Notes under the pieces: generated by a model
The model's database searches: none
What the model was told of the DNA's origin: nothing
The model's input: the letters and a program-made list of their open reading frames with translations, nothing else
Part shown: piece after piece, positions 40,961-50,059 of the stretch
Numbering within the stretch: position 1 is the first letter of the stretch
Layout of the letters: each line of letters begins with the position of its first letter
Program-made: the position numbers and the translations under genes
Source of the DNA: Mesobacillus jeotgali
GTDB lineage: Bacteria; Bacillota; Bacilli; Bacillales; Cytobacillaceae
Length of the DNA: 64,000 nucleotides
Assembly: GCF_002874535.1 (NCBI RefSeq)
Contig: NZ_CP025025.1
Location: forward strand, 308,001-372,000
Direction of reading: 5' to 3'

Positions 40961-41707
40961 ATGAAGTTAATTACATGGAATGCTTCAATGAAATTTAGGG
41001 ATAAAATTGAAAGTTTACTCCCATTCAATGCAGATATTTTAGTAATCCCAGAATGTGAAGCTCCAGCGAAATGGAGAGCTAGTAACCGCCTTCAAGAGAT
41101 TAATCAATTCCTCTGGTTCGGTGACAATTTAAACAAGGGAATCGGAATATTAAATTTTAATGATAACCTTCATATCGAATTACATCCATTCTATAACAAA
41201 GAATTTCGTTATATTATTCCTTTAATCGTTACTGGTAAGCAGAGTTTCATTTTGTTTGCAGTTTGGTCTCAACTTACCAAAAGTAGATTTGATAGTTACA
41301 TAGGACAAGTTTTTCTGGCTTTGAATTATTATGAATCATTACTGAATGAGCCATGTATCATTGCAGGTGACTGGAACAGTAATAAAATATTTGATCATAT
41401 TAAACGGGTTGGGAATCACTCCGAGGTAGTTGACCTTCTGGACAAAGTAAATGTTAGGAGTGCCTATCATCATTCTCATAATGAAGAACATGGACTTGAA
41501 ACTCTGCCAACGCATTACTTTAGGAAGGACAAAGCTAGCCCATTTCATATAGATTTTATTTTCGCTTCCGAATCTATTCTTAAACAGACAAGTAAGTTGG
41601 AAATTGGGTCGTACGAAGAATGGATTAAGTTAAGTGATCACATGCCGATGTTCTTGGAACTTAATCCAAGTGTAGCTGAATTTCACGAGGACGAAACTGT
41701 ATCTTGA
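40961..41707 (+). CDS. Endonuclease/exonuclease/phosphatase (EEP) family protein
   Basis: A 248-aa metal-dependent phosphoesterase. The family residues are visible: N in KLITWNASM, E in VIPECEAP, D and N in IIAGDWNSNKIFDH, then HIDFIFAS and the final SDHMPMFLEL, whose D-H pair is catalytic. Members cut DNA, RNA or phospho-lipids; the short length and lack of signal peptide favour a cytoplasmic nuclease. GAAGGAG precedes the ATG. A family A repeat follows its stop and marks the end of the island. Confidence 0.85.
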   Translation: MKLITWNASMKFRDKIESLLPFNADILVIPECEAPAKWRASNRLQEINQFLWFGDNLNKGIGILNFNDNLHIELHPFYNKEFRYIIPLIVTGKQSFILFAVWSQLTKSRFDSYIGQVFLALNYYESLLNEPCIIAGDWNSNKIFDHIKRVGNHSEVVDLLDKVNVRSAYHHSHNEEHGLETLPTHYFRKDKASPFHIDFIFASESILKQTSKLEIGSYEEWIKLSDHMPMFLELNPSVAEFHEDETVS

Positions 41708-41717
41708 TGATTGGGCT

Positions 41718-41772
41718 AAGGAGACGGTTTAAACGTTTCGTGAGACAGTAGAACCGTCCCTTTGTCTCTTTG
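41718..41772. repeat. Dispersed repeat, family A
   Basis: AGGAGACGGTTTAAACGTTTC and GTAGAACCGTCCCTTTGTCTC lie close together as inverse arms, 11 bases after the EEP gene. The pair could act as its terminator. Confidence 0.65.
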
Positions 41773-41827
41773 TTCCAGCGTCCCCAAAAAAAAATAGTGA
41801 GTTAGTGAAAGTGTTCCTGCAGCCCTG

Positions 41828-41923
41828 TTATTTTCTTTTCCTTAATTTTTCTAAGTACAGTGCCATGCCTATGTAAATGCTAAAGAGAAAAATTATGAAT
41901 AATGGAGTGGATAGAGAATCCAT
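41828..41923 (-). CDS. Small (31-aa) membrane peptide downstream of the CBO0543 gene
   Basis: MDSLSTPLFIIFLFSIYIGM followed by a short polar end (LEKLRKRK) is a single membrane span with a basic tail. The ATG comes 11 bases after the stop of the larger membrane protein gene, with GAAGGTGATG as ribosome binding site, so the two would be translated from one message. It is too short for routine annotation. It may be a regulator or subunit of the larger protein, or a chance frame. Confidence 0.45.
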   Translation of the reverse strand: MDSLSTPLFIIFLFSIYIGMALYLEKLRKRK

Positions 41924-41934
41924 CGCATCACCTT

Positions 41935-42450
41935 CTATTTCAAATCGTGTAACGCTGGGTGAAAAAACAATAAGAGAACTGCAATAATTGGTGCGGACAC
42001 CAGGAATGCTGCTAAGGTGTTCTTGAAGTGGATTTTAATGACAATGAAAGTAATGATGTTGAATAAAATTGACCACCAAGTATTCCAGCCATTTTCATAA
42101 ACAAACAGTCCCTTTGCCTGGAAGAGTATTTCTATGACAGAGAAATACGCCACCCAAATCATTACATATAAAGTTCCTTTAAACTTTCCTTTTGGAAAAT
42201 ATTCAAGGTAAATCATCAACACGACAGGCACAATTAAAAATGTAAAGGCAATCTCGATCAGTGTGTGATTTAGCCAATCTACGGTAACAGCTTTATACTT
42301 CCATAAAGTATGTTGATAAAAGAGGAAGTTATATAATAAATTACAGATAATATAGAACTGAACCGTGGGGTAGTATTCCTTCCACCTTTTCCAATTCACA
42401 AATCTTTTTGCAAGTGCAATGTATACCACAATGACCAATAATAAATACAT
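41935..42450 (-). CDS. CBO0543-family integral membrane protein
   Basis: A 171-aa protein with five or six hydrophobic segments (MYLLLVIVVYIALA at the start, FYIICNLLYNFLFY, FLIVPVVLMIYL, then FNIITFIVIKIHF). The motif KGLFVYENGWNTWWSIL is typical of the CBO0543 family found in Bacillaceae and Clostridia. The function is unknown. I preferred ATG 42450, after AGAAGGTTTG, to the start at 42492. A 31-codon frame follows directly. A related but diverged member is at 52861. Confidence 0.75.
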   Translation of the reverse strand: MYLLLVIVVYIALAKRFVNWKRWKEYYPTVQFYIICNLLYNFLFYQHTLWKYKAVTVDWLNHTLIEIAFTFLIVPVVLMIYLEYFPKGKFKGTLYVMIWVAYFSVIEILFQAKGLFVYENGWNTWWSILFNIITFIVIKIHFKNTLAAFLVSAPIIAVLLLFFHPALHDLK

Positions 42451-42582
42451 GTCTACAAACCTTCTTCTACCTTTTAATAGAATTCTCTCCAAAAAGAATC
42501 CTTCTTAGACTCGATGTGAGGCATATCAAGGGACTAGTGTCTCATAATTGTGTTTTTAAGCGAATTTTACTAAAACGTTACG

Positions 42583-42656
42583 GAGCAAGGGGACATACCT
42601 TTTGCTCCCTTTTCGTGATCGATTTTTGGACAGCAAAAGGTCCATCCCTCTGCTTC
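42583..42656. repeat. Dispersed inverted repeat, family B
   Basis: GGAGCAAGGGGACATACCTTTTGCTCC and CAGCAAAAGGTCCATCCCTCTGC flank CTTTTCGTGATCGATTTTTGG. The same order is found at 409, 2774 and 4641. Confidence 0.65.
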
Positions 42657-42747
42657 TATAATCTCGCTCTTTTCATAGATTTGTGAGTTGTCTTATATGA
42701 ATTAGGTCACTCTATTAAGAGAGATGAACGAAGAGGAGGAGTAACAT

Positions 42748-43353
42748 ATGAAGCGGATTTTCAAGGCTGGATTGGGAATGACGGTTTTGCCTGCTTTGAT
42801 TGTTTGTTGTGGGATTTTCTTATTTGCTCAGGGAGCTCTAGCCGAAGTGGGGGCTATTCAAGATCAGCAATTAAAGAATGTAACCTATATTAAATCAGAA
42901 ACGAAGCCGGACCCTGAATTGGAAGAAGCGTTCAGTACAGAATTTGGGATTAAACGAGGAGAGGACAAGGTGCGGTATTATTATAATCGCATTGACTTGA
43001 ACGGGGATGGAGTTTCTGAGACATTTGTCTATCTGACAGGTCCTGTTGTGTGTGGTACAGGAGGCTGCAGCGGCCTTGTTCTAGAACATGCCAATGGCGG
43101 ATATGAAGTCATCTCCCGTTTTAGTTTAGTCAGATCGCCTGTCATAATCAGTAAAGTCGAAACAAATGGCTGGAAAGACATCCTTATGTATGTTGCCGGA
43201 GGAGGGATTGAACCAAGTTACCGGGTTTTAAAGTTTGATGGGAAAACATATCCTTTTAACCCCTCGATTCAACCTGAAGTGGAGAGCGAAAACATAAAAG
43301 GAATTGGAATCATCAGTGATGATATCACGAAAAACACAGGGATTAAATTTTAA
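42748..43353 (+). CDS. Secreted protein of unknown function with a DxNGD calcium-type loop
   Basis: A 201-aa protein with an N-terminal signal peptide (MKRIFKAGLGM, hydrophobic run to ~28, ALA-type cleavage near residue 32). The mature part has YNRIDLNGDGVSETFVYLTG, an EF-hand-like or integrin-repeat-like DxNxDG loop, then VCGTGGCSGLVLEH with two Cys that may pair. It is probably an extracellular or wall-associated protein. I do not recognise a named family. GAGGAGGAG precedes the ATG. It is monocistronic, and a partial family A repeat begins just after its stop. Confidence 0.7.
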   Translation: MKRIFKAGLGMTVLPALIVCCGIFLFAQGALAEVGAIQDQQLKNVTYIKSETKPDPELEEAFSTEFGIKRGEDKVRYYYNRIDLNGDGVSETFVYLTGPVVCGTGGCSGLVLEHANGGYEVISRFSLVRSPVIISKVETNGWKDILMYVAGGGIEPSYRVLKFDGKTYPFNPSIQPEVESENIKGIGIISDDITKNTGIKF

Positions 43354-43419
43354 CGGAACAAGGGGATGTCCCTCGTTTCAAACGTCTTGTAGAAAACTTG
43401 ATGGACTGTGACCAGTTCT

Positions 43420-44238
43420 TTATTGGTGCCCGCTTAAAATGGAGCTTACTATGTGCCGGGAGTCCCACTCGCCTCCGGAGAACTTTATGATCGGGTACTT
43501 TTTAGGAAATAGTTTTTTACATATCTCATTGGCAGATTCACCTTTTTCATGGAGCGTGAGGACATCATGTTGGATGGACTGCAGGTAATCGAGCTTGCGG
43601 GTTAGAGCGGCGCGCCCATTTTCTATGTATCCTGCATGACTGCAAAACATCTCCTCGAAGTCATAGGTTAATACCCGTTTTAAGGAGTCGATGATTTGCG
43701 GGATGCTTTCGTCTGTCATCACCACCTTGGTGCGCTCCTGAACAAATAAATCACCCGTGAACAATTGACCTGTTTCCCGATTTAAAAAAGTCTTATGATC
43801 ATGCGCATGGCCGGGCGTGTCGATGGCATCCCAGGTTGCGGTGTTGGAAGTGAATGTATCGGGCATTGCTTGAGCGAGGAACGGTTTTCTCCGTCCCCAG
43901 AAAAGCTGCCGGTATAAGGGATAATCCGCCTTCTCGCTGCAAGCCTGAATGGACTTTTGGTTTAAATAGATAGGATGCTGTGTTGATTTGGCAACATATG
44001 CGGCACAGCCCGTATGGTCTTCATGAAAATGAGTCAGCATCACCTGATGAAAATTCACCTCATTGATGAAGGCTTCAAAATATTTTTTCAAGGATTGTGC
44101 CCCAGTATCAATTAAAATCCCGTCTACGGCATAACAATAAACATTTAAAGCTACACCCTGGAAACGGACTTTTCCATTCATAAAGGTAACCCCGCTTTTT
44201 TCACCTTTCAATGCACTTTTTTTCAAAAGCAATTTCAT
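43420..44238 (-). CDS. Metallo-beta-lactamase-fold hydrolase
   Basis: A 272-aa protein. The zinc site is complete: MLTHFHEDHTGC (HxHxDH), IDTPGHAHDH, then LFTGDLF and EEMFCSHAGY. The family includes glyoxalase II-type thioesterases and lactonases; the substrate is not evident. There is no signal peptide. I chose ATG 44238 after GAGGGTG; the longer frame adds 15 residues without a binding site. It is convergent with the secreted-protein gene. Confidence 0.85.
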   Translation of the reverse strand: MKLLLKKSALKGEKSGVTFMNGKVRFQGVALNVYCYAVDGILIDTGAQSLKKYFEAFINEVNFHQVMLTHFHEDHTGCAAYVAKSTQHPIYLNQKSIQACSEKADYPLYRQLFWGRRKPFLAQAMPDTFTSNTATWDAIDTPGHAHDHKTFLNRETGQLFTGDLFVQERTKVVMTDESIPQIIDSLKRVLTYDFEEMFCSHAGYIENGRAALTRKLDYLQSIQHDVLTLHEKGESANEICKKLFPKKYPIIKFSGGEWDSRHIVSSILSGHQ

Positions 44239-44769
44239 CACACCCTCATCTTTAAATCTTCTGTTAAAGTAACTATAACTCAAAATGGATTAAATAGAAT
44301 ATCAAACCATTATCGTTTCTAATAAAAACCATACTTTTCTCTACCCACGATAACTGTGCTCGTTAGTTGCAGAACTGAATTCTGGAGAGAAACTTATTTT
44401 TACAGTGGTGAAGAGGGTTTTTGTTAAGAAACCAGGTTTAGTCAGCGGAAGTATTGGGTAAAAAGACCTTGATTTCTAAATGGTTAAATCATCCTTTTAA
44501 CCTATATTCAGGAAATGATATTTAATTAAAAAACATTCTCAATTATAATAAAGTATGGAAAACTTCACCAACTCATTGGTGTTGTTTGTAAATTTTTTAA
44601 ACAGGAAGTGACGGTCCTTGTCTTCAAAAATTGTATTCAACATCAATGAAGGGGTTTGAGTCAAACGATTAGCAGACTGCAAAGTATCGGGAATAGGGTT
44701 TCCGGAGTACGAAGCAGCGTTGATCCACGAATACTCGTCGCAATGGAGGATCATTGGGAAAGATGCAAT
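44239..44769. other. Gap without a clear feature
   Basis: AT-rich sequence between a minus-strand gene and a plus-strand gene, so it should hold both promoters, but I could not fix a convincing pair of boxes. The plus-strand frame of the next gene extends back to 44656 without a ribosome binding site. Confidence 0.4.
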
Positions 44770-45288
44770 ATGGAAAATGAAATTCAAGAGAATAATATAA
44801 AAGTTTACGATAATCGAGTTGAAGTAGTCTATACCAGCGGAGGGGCAGGCTGTATGCTGATTGGCGGTGGATCTCTGTTGGTAGCATCTCTCTTTATTTT
44901 ATTGTACATAGTCCCTACTTCAGGGTTGGTTAGGTCTTTTACCGGAATTATCATTGGAGTAATTGGCTTATTGTTTTTTGGAACGATGCTGTTAAAGGTT
45001 TTAAGAGCCGTACTAACCGGAAAGGCAGTATATACAGTTCAGAATGGGTATTTTAAAGGAAAAAACAAGGCAGTCCGGATTGATGAAATCACAGATATGA
45101 AATGGGCTGGCAGTTCATTGAAGTATCTGGCAATCAAAACGACAAACAAAAAGACCATCAAATTATCTTCTTACAATCTCGTTCCAGAAGAAAAAGTGAA
45201 CAAGGTGATCGAGGATTATGTAGTTCCATATGCAACTCCAGAATTTAAGGAGAACTGGAATAAGCGTATGAGCAATAGAGGCGCATAG
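44770..45288 (+). CDS. DUF5381-like (YfjD family) membrane protein, copy 1
   Basis: A 172-aa protein. After a polar start (NNIKVYDNRVEVVYT) come two hydrophobic segments (LIGGGSLLVASLFILLYIV; FTGIIIGVIGLLFFGTMLL). A soluble end follows with IDEITDMKWAGSSLKYLAIK and a PH-like beta pattern. The layout fits the YfjD/DUF5381 group of Bacillus membrane proteins of unknown role. The next gene is a clear paralogue. I chose ATG 44770 by alignment with the paralogue; earlier starts back to 44656 are possible. Confidence 0.7.
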   Translation: MENEIQENNIKVYDNRVEVVYTSGGAGCMLIGGGSLLVASLFILLYIVPTSGLVRSFTGIIIGVIGLLFFGTMLLKVLRAVLTGKAVYTVQNGYFKGKNKAVRIDEITDMKWAGSSLKYLAIKTTNKKTIKLSSYNLVPEEKVNKVIEDYVVPYATPEFKENWNKRMSNRGA

Positions 45289-45365
45289 ATTTATAGAAGC
45301 TTGCAGGCTAAAGCGATTAGCACTGTAAGCTTTTCTACTATATGGATGTGAAAGGTGACCTTAAT

Positions 45366-45872
45366 ATGGAAGAACATAATATAAAAGTTTCAGAAGGAAA
45401 GGTCGAGATCCTCTACACAAATCCAGGTGCCGGCTGCATGCTGTCATCTGCTTTATTTGGCACTTGGCTTTCTGCCTTTGTTCTGTTTGTTGTAGTGCCT
45501 GATTCAGGTTTCGTAAGAGGCTTTTTAAGTATCGTGATCGGATTGATCGGACTGATTTTTTCCGGCTCCATCTTACTCAAGCTCATAAGTGTCATCCTTT
45601 CAGGCAAGATCTTATTAACGATTGAGTCTGAATTGTTAAAAGGTCGTAAAGAAAGTGTTCGAATTAGTGAAATCAAAGATATCAAATGGAGCGGATCCAG
45701 CTTAAAGTACATTGTTGTCCAAACCACAAACAAAAAGAAAATCAAATTTCCTACGTATAACCTGGTAGGCGAGGAAAAGGTGAACCAGGTTATACAGGAC
45801 TATCTAGTCCCACATGCGACACCTGAATTAAAGTCGAATTGGGAAAAGCGCATGGGTAATAAAGGAGCTTGA
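45366..45872 (+). CDS. DUF5381-like (YfjD family) membrane protein, copy 2
   Basis: A 168-aa paralogue of the preceding gene, with the same plan: NIKVSEGKVEILYTNPGAGC, two membrane segments, ISEIKDIKWSGSSLKYIVVQ and a shared ending (DYLVPHATPELKSNWEKRM). The two copies sit 77 bases apart and diverge more in the membrane part than in the soluble end, which suggests an old tandem duplication. ATG 45366 follows AAAGGTG. A terminator lies at 45903. Confidence 0.7.
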   Translation: MEEHNIKVSEGKVEILYTNPGAGCMLSSALFGTWLSAFVLFVVVPDSGFVRGFLSIVIGLIGLIFSGSILLKLISVILSGKILLTIESELLKGRKESVRISEIKDIKWSGSSLKYIVVQTTNKKKIKFPTYNLVGEEKVNQVIQDYLVPHATPELKSNWEKRMGNKGA

Positions 45873-45902
45873 GTGTGAGACTCAAGAAAAATACCAACAT
45901 GT

Positions 45903-45932
45903 AAGACAGCGGCTCCGTCCCGCTGTCTTTAT
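45903..45932 (+). terminator. Terminator of the DUF5381-like pair
   Basis: AAGACAGCGG and CCGCTGTCTT flank CTCCGTCC-type loop sequence and are followed by TATTATTT. Confidence 0.75.
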
Positions 45933-46013
45933 TATTTGGAAAATTTAATTGTAATTGTTATTTATTGGTTTAAAATTATTAGTAGTAAATTATATGTAAG
46001 GTGAGGTTGGATC

Positions 46014-49000
46014 ATGGGTTTCCAAAGATGGCTTCGTATTTTACTGCCTGAGTTTCAGTTAGTTGATTATGTGCAGGCGAAGGGATTCAGGGGCAAGAAG
46101 CAGAAGTTGGGCGGACAGGCGCAGGCGATGGTTCATCCTGGTGCGTTGAGAACGGAATCGGTTGGTGGCAGTCCTCAGCATGTTCCTCATTCTGCTGGTG
46201 GTGTCGGGGAAGTAGTGAAGGATGCTAAGTACGGTATGAAGCAGATGGGCTTGAATCGGTCCAATGAAGAGTTGGATACGATTTTTGCTGAGATCAAGAA
46301 GGAACTGAATAGCAGGATTTTGCGCCAGGGAGCATTCATTGATGAGCTGCTAGTTTCATATAAGAAAGCCTTTTTTAAGAGAGAGAAAGGCACGGTTCAA
46401 AATACGATCCTGCTGGCAGGGCCAGCGGGGACTGGAAAGTATACGACATTGCAGCTGCTGGTCGATCAGCTTTATAAGAAAAAACTTGTTCCTTATAAAC
46501 GGGTTGCGACGATTGATTTGCGGAATTACACAGAGGAGGATATTCACAGCAATTTCGTCCTGGATTGTTCCGCTGCTTTTGAGTATGGAATTGGGACGGT
46601 TTGTTTTCTGGGAATGGATAAAGCCAATGCAGAGGTTCTTAAGTATGTTTCCAGGCTGGTCCAGCAGGGCTATTTCCGGACATCAAACAGTCTGATGGTT
46701 GATGCCTCCAATTATTTTCTTGTTTTTTACAGTGATGTCGATTTGAAAGAGGAAGTGCATGGACAGCTTCCTGCTGAGGTAGCGAATAAAATCCCTTCTC
46801 CTATTTTAAAAGGAGTACAATCCTATGCGATTTCAGCACCGCTGATGCCGGCGGATGTCGAGGCGATTTTAAGAGGGAAGCTTCAGGCTGCTGCCCGCAG
46901 GCTCGAAAGCCAAACACAGCTGAATGTATCAATTCAACAAGATGTTTTTCCAGGTTTGGTCGAACGGATTATGGTGACAAAGAAATATGGTGAAGCAATC
47001 GAGAGTTTGGTAGAAAAGGATTTTTATCAGGGGCTAGTCGATTTAAGGTCAAGAGGAACTTTACTGGCGGGAGACTTCGTCCAGATTCAGCTGCAGCAGG
47101 ATGATTTGCTGGCGGCAAAAGGACAGCAAAGCTTCTTATTAAAATCGATTCCAATGGTGGAAGAGGAAAAAATAGAAGACCTGCTTGAAGAGCTTAATGC
47201 TTTGACCGGTTTGCATACGGTAAAAAGAGCGGTTCATGAACTGCTGGAAACGGTGAAGGCGGAAAAGATGAGGCAGGAGGCCGGGTACAAGACGGCTGGC
47301 AAGATGGCGATACATATGGTGTTCACCGGGAATCCGGGAACGGGGAAAACAACCGTAGCGCGGCTCGTTTCTCGGATTTTAAAAGCGATGGGATTAATTT
47401 CCCAGGGACAATTGGTAGAGGCAGCGAGGCAGGATCTTGTCGGGGAGTACCTTGGTTCGACTGCGCCTAAAACCAATGCAGCCATTGAGCGTTCTCTTGG
47501 CGGCGTCCTATTCATTGATGAAGCGTATGCCCTGTCGAGAAATAAGCAGGATCCGTTTGGAATGGAAGCCATTGATACTTTGGTAAAGGGAATGGAGGAT
47601 CACCGGGACAATCTGGTCATGGTCCTTGCCGGATACACGAATGAGATGGAGGATTTCCTGAAAATGAATCCCGGTCTTCAATCGAGGTTCCCTTATATTA
47701 TCGAGTTCCCGGATTATACTTCCGAAGAGATGTATGAGATTTTGGAAGGGATGGCGAAGGCGAAGGACTTTACAATCGACACGGCCATTAAAGAGCAGCT
47801 CCTTGAGTTATTTAATTCCAAACAGATTTCCGGGCGGAATGATGCCGGCAACGGACGTCTTGTCCGCAATATGCTGGAGGATGCGATCCGGAAACAAGCA
47901 GTGCGCCTCAACCAGGAATCAGGTGCGCGGGATTATAAGCTTTTAACAGCCGAGGATTTCGGCATTGCCGAGCGCCCGCAATTCGAGCTGGAGCCAGCGT
48001 TTGCGAACATCATTGGTCTCGATAATGTGAAGGACTTTATCAGAAGCCTGGAAAAACAAATCCGTGCGAATGAAAAGCGGAAAAAGGCCGGGATTCTGAC
48101 TGAGCAGACTCAGACTTTAAATATCGTATTTTCAGGAAATCCGGGAACAGGAAAGACGACGATGGCACGAATGCTTGCCGAGATGCTTAAATCGATGGGG
48201 CTTTTGAAAAGAGGGCATCTGATTGAAGTGGACCGGAGCAATCTCGTGGCCGAATATATGGGTCAGACAGCGGTCAAAACTACTGAGGTTGTCCAGTCTG
48301 CGTTAGGCGGGGTTTTATTTATCGATGAAGCTTATAGTCTTGTGGAAGAAGGCGTACAGGGCGGAGGCTTTGGTAAAGAAGCAATCGATACCCTCGTCAG
48401 ATTGATTGAAAATCACCGGAACGACCTGGTGGTGATTCTGGCTGGATACACCGATGAAATGGAGCAGTTTTTGCGAAGTAATCCGGGGTTGGGCTCACGT
48501 TTTCCATTGAAGATTGAGTTCCCGGACTATACAGCGGAACAGCTTACGAGGATAACGGAAATCCAGGCAAAAGCAAAGGGATTCAATCTCGATGTCGATG
48601 TGCAGCAAACGTTAGCCCAATTTTATGAGAAAAAGCAGATTCCTGGGAAAAATGACAGCGGCAATGGGCGTTTGGTGAGGAACACGCTGGAGGCTGCAAT
48701 CCGGAACCAGGCGGTCAGGATTGTTGAGGCTGAGAATGTCAGCCCAGAAGAATTGAACCTATTGAATATTGATGACTTTGGATTGCTGGATCATCAGCCG
48801 AAAGTTAATGCATTAAAAGAATTGGATGCCGTCATCGGTCTTGATGAGGTTAAAACATTTGTCCGTTCGCTATCCGCGCAGATTGAAGTGGCGAATAAAA
48901 GAAAAGCGATGGGACTGCCGGATATGGGTGCCCAATCCCTGCATATGGTTTTCAAAGGTAACCCGGGAACTGGAAAAACCACGATAGCGAGGATTCTTGC

Positions 49001-49613
49001 CCGAAGGCTGAAGGAGCTGGGGGTTATCAAGCTGGATCATATCGTGGAAACGGATCGTTCCGGACTTGTCGCAGGCTATGTGGGCCAAACGGCTCTTAAA
49101 ACGCGTGAAGTTCTGGAGAAGGCACTGGGCGGTATTTTGTTCATCGATGAAGCTTATGCTCTTATGGGTGATGGACAGGATTTTGGACAGGAAGCGATCG
49201 ATACAATTGTCAAGTTCATGGATGATCATCGTGAAAATATGATTGTGATTTTAGCAGGTTATGAGGAAGATATGGAACAGCTGCTGGATTCGAACGCAGG
49301 CTTGCGTTCAAGATTCCCGAATGTGATTACCTTCCAGGATTATTCTGTTGATGAGCTGGTGGAAATCTCTATCCGTATTCTGAAGCCAAAGGGTTATGAG
49401 TTGAGCCCTGATGGAGCGGAGGCTTTAAGAGGCATATTTGCTCGAGTTGAGGGCGGAGTTTCTACGGGCAATGGGCGTCTGGCCAGAAATATCTGCGAAG
49501 CAGCGATCCGCCAGCATGCGTTGAGGCTGAGCGAAATTGACCAGCCAACGATAGAGGATTTAACGGTGCTGAAGCATGAGGACTTTTTACAAGCTGGAGG
49601 TGTTGCAAGGTGA
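46014..49613 (+). CDS. Giant AAA+ ATPase with four AAA modules (CbxX/CfqX-SpoVK-EccA type)
   Basis: A 1199-aa cytoplasmic protein. After a polar N-terminus comes a divergent AAA module (AGPAGTGKYTTLQLL, ~135). Three well-conserved CbxX/CfqX modules follow, with Walker A GNPGTGKTT at ~438, ~706 and ~980. Each has Walker B VLFIDEAY or ILFIDEAY, an AGYTDEME-like sensor and GNGRLVRN-type sensor 2. The same ATPase class includes SpoVK, Rubisco activase CbbX and EccA of ESX secretion, which remodel protein complexes. It heads a tight operon with two membrane proteins, suggesting a membrane-linked remodelling machine. The natural substrate is unknown. Confidence 0.85.
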   Translation: MGFQRWLRILLPEFQLVDYVQAKGFRGKKQKLGGQAQAMVHPGALRTESVGGSPQHVPHSAGGVGEVVKDAKYGMKQMGLNRSNEELDTIFAEIKKELNSRILRQGAFIDELLVSYKKAFFKREKGTVQNTILLAGPAGTGKYTTLQLLVDQLYKKKLVPYKRVATIDLRNYTEEDIHSNFVLDCSAAFEYGIGTVCFLGMDKANAEVLKYVSRLVQQGYFRTSNSLMVDASNYFLVFYSDVDLKEEVHGQLPAEVANKIPSPILKGVQSYAISAPLMPADVEAILRGKLQAAARRLESQTQLNVSIQQDVFPGLVERIMVTKKYGEAIESLVEKDFYQGLVDLRSRGTLLAGDFVQIQLQQDDLLAAKGQQSFLLKSIPMVEEEKIEDLLEELNALTGLHTVKRAVHELLETVKAEKMRQEAGYKTAGKMAIHMVFTGNPGTGKTTVARLVSRILKAMGLISQGQLVEAARQDLVGEYLGSTAPKTNAAIERSLGGVLFIDEAYALSRNKQDPFGMEAIDTLVKGMEDHRDNLVMVLAGYTNEMEDFLKMNPGLQSRFPYIIEFPDYTSEEMYEILEGMAKAKDFTIDTAIKEQLLELFNSKQISGRNDAGNGRLVRNMLEDAIRKQAVRLNQESGARDYKLLTAEDFGIAERPQFELEPAFANIIGLDNVKDFIRSLEKQIRANEKRKKAGILTEQTQTLNIVFSGNPGTGKTTMARMLAEMLKSMGLLKRGHLIEVDRSNLVAEYMGQTAVKTTEVVQSALGGVLFIDEAYSLVEEGVQGGGFGKEAIDTLVRLIENHRNDLVVILAGYTDEMEQFLRSNPGLGSRFPLKIEFPDYTAEQLTRITEIQAKAKGFNLDVDVQQTLAQFYEKKQIPGKNDSGNGRLVRNTLEAAIRNQAVRIVEAENVSPEELNLLNIDDFGLLDHQPKVNALKELDAVIGLDEVKTFVRSLSAQIEVANKRKAMGLPDMGAQSLHMVFKGNPGTGKTTIARILARRLKELGVIKLDHIVETDRSGLVAGYVGQTALKTREVLEKALGGILFIDEAYALMGDGQDFGQEAIDTIVKFMDDHRENMIVILAGYEEDMEQLLDSNAGLRSRFPNVITFQDYSVDELVEISIRILKPKGYELSPDGAEALRGIFARVEGGVSTGNGRLARNICEAAIRQHALRLSEIDQPTIEDLTVLKHEDFLQAGGVAR

Positions 49614-50047
49614 AAAAGATCATCAAATTTTTATGGGCTCTGTTTTTCTATATTTTCCTTTTCCCTGTTACGATCCTCGTCATTGTCTTTGGGCCGCTGA
49701 TGACCTTCCTGGATCTCCTTGATGTTTATAAATTGGAAGCTCCAAGACTTGGGATGGGCTTAGGTGTGATTGCTTTTCTGGGCTTCATTCTCTTTTTATC
49801 GATGAAGTACCATTCGTTGAGTTGGATTTATCGAAAGTTCCCAGTGCTTCTGCCATTCTTCCAGATGTGCTTCGTCAGTTTTATTGTGATGGATCTTAGC
49901 CTGACCTTCGCAAACCTCTGGGCAGACCGGATGATCATTGGGAAAACTGTTGCCATCGGTTTATCGGTGCTTACCATTTTGATAGGAAGAGCGTTTCTAT
50001 CCTATTGGTATTATAAGTACCCGATTAGCTATAAGATGGTTCGTTAA
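49610..50047 (+). CDS. Multi-pass membrane protein in the AAA operon
   Basis: A 145-aa protein with four hydrophobic segments (FLWALFFYIFLFPVTILVIV; MGLGVIAFLGFILFLSM; FFQMCFVSFIVMDLSL; AIGLSVLTILIGRAFL). I know no named family. Its GTG start overlaps the stop of the AAA gene by 4 bases (GTGA), so translation is coupled and the product is probably a membrane partner of the ATPase. Confidence 0.75.
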   Translation: MKKIIKFLWALFFYIFLFPVTILVIVFGPLMTFLDLLDVYKLEAPRLGMGLGVIAFLGFILFLSMKYHSLSWIYRKFPVLLPFFQMCFVSFIVMDLSLTFANLWADRMIIGKTVAIGLSVLTILIGRAFLSYWYYKYPISYKMVR

Positions 50048-50059
50048 GGGGGAACTACG

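Noticed and set aside
10000-41720. Treating the island as an integrated phage or conjugative element with att sites
   Set aside because: No integrase, relaxase or structural phage genes are present, and I found no matching direct repeat at the two island edges.
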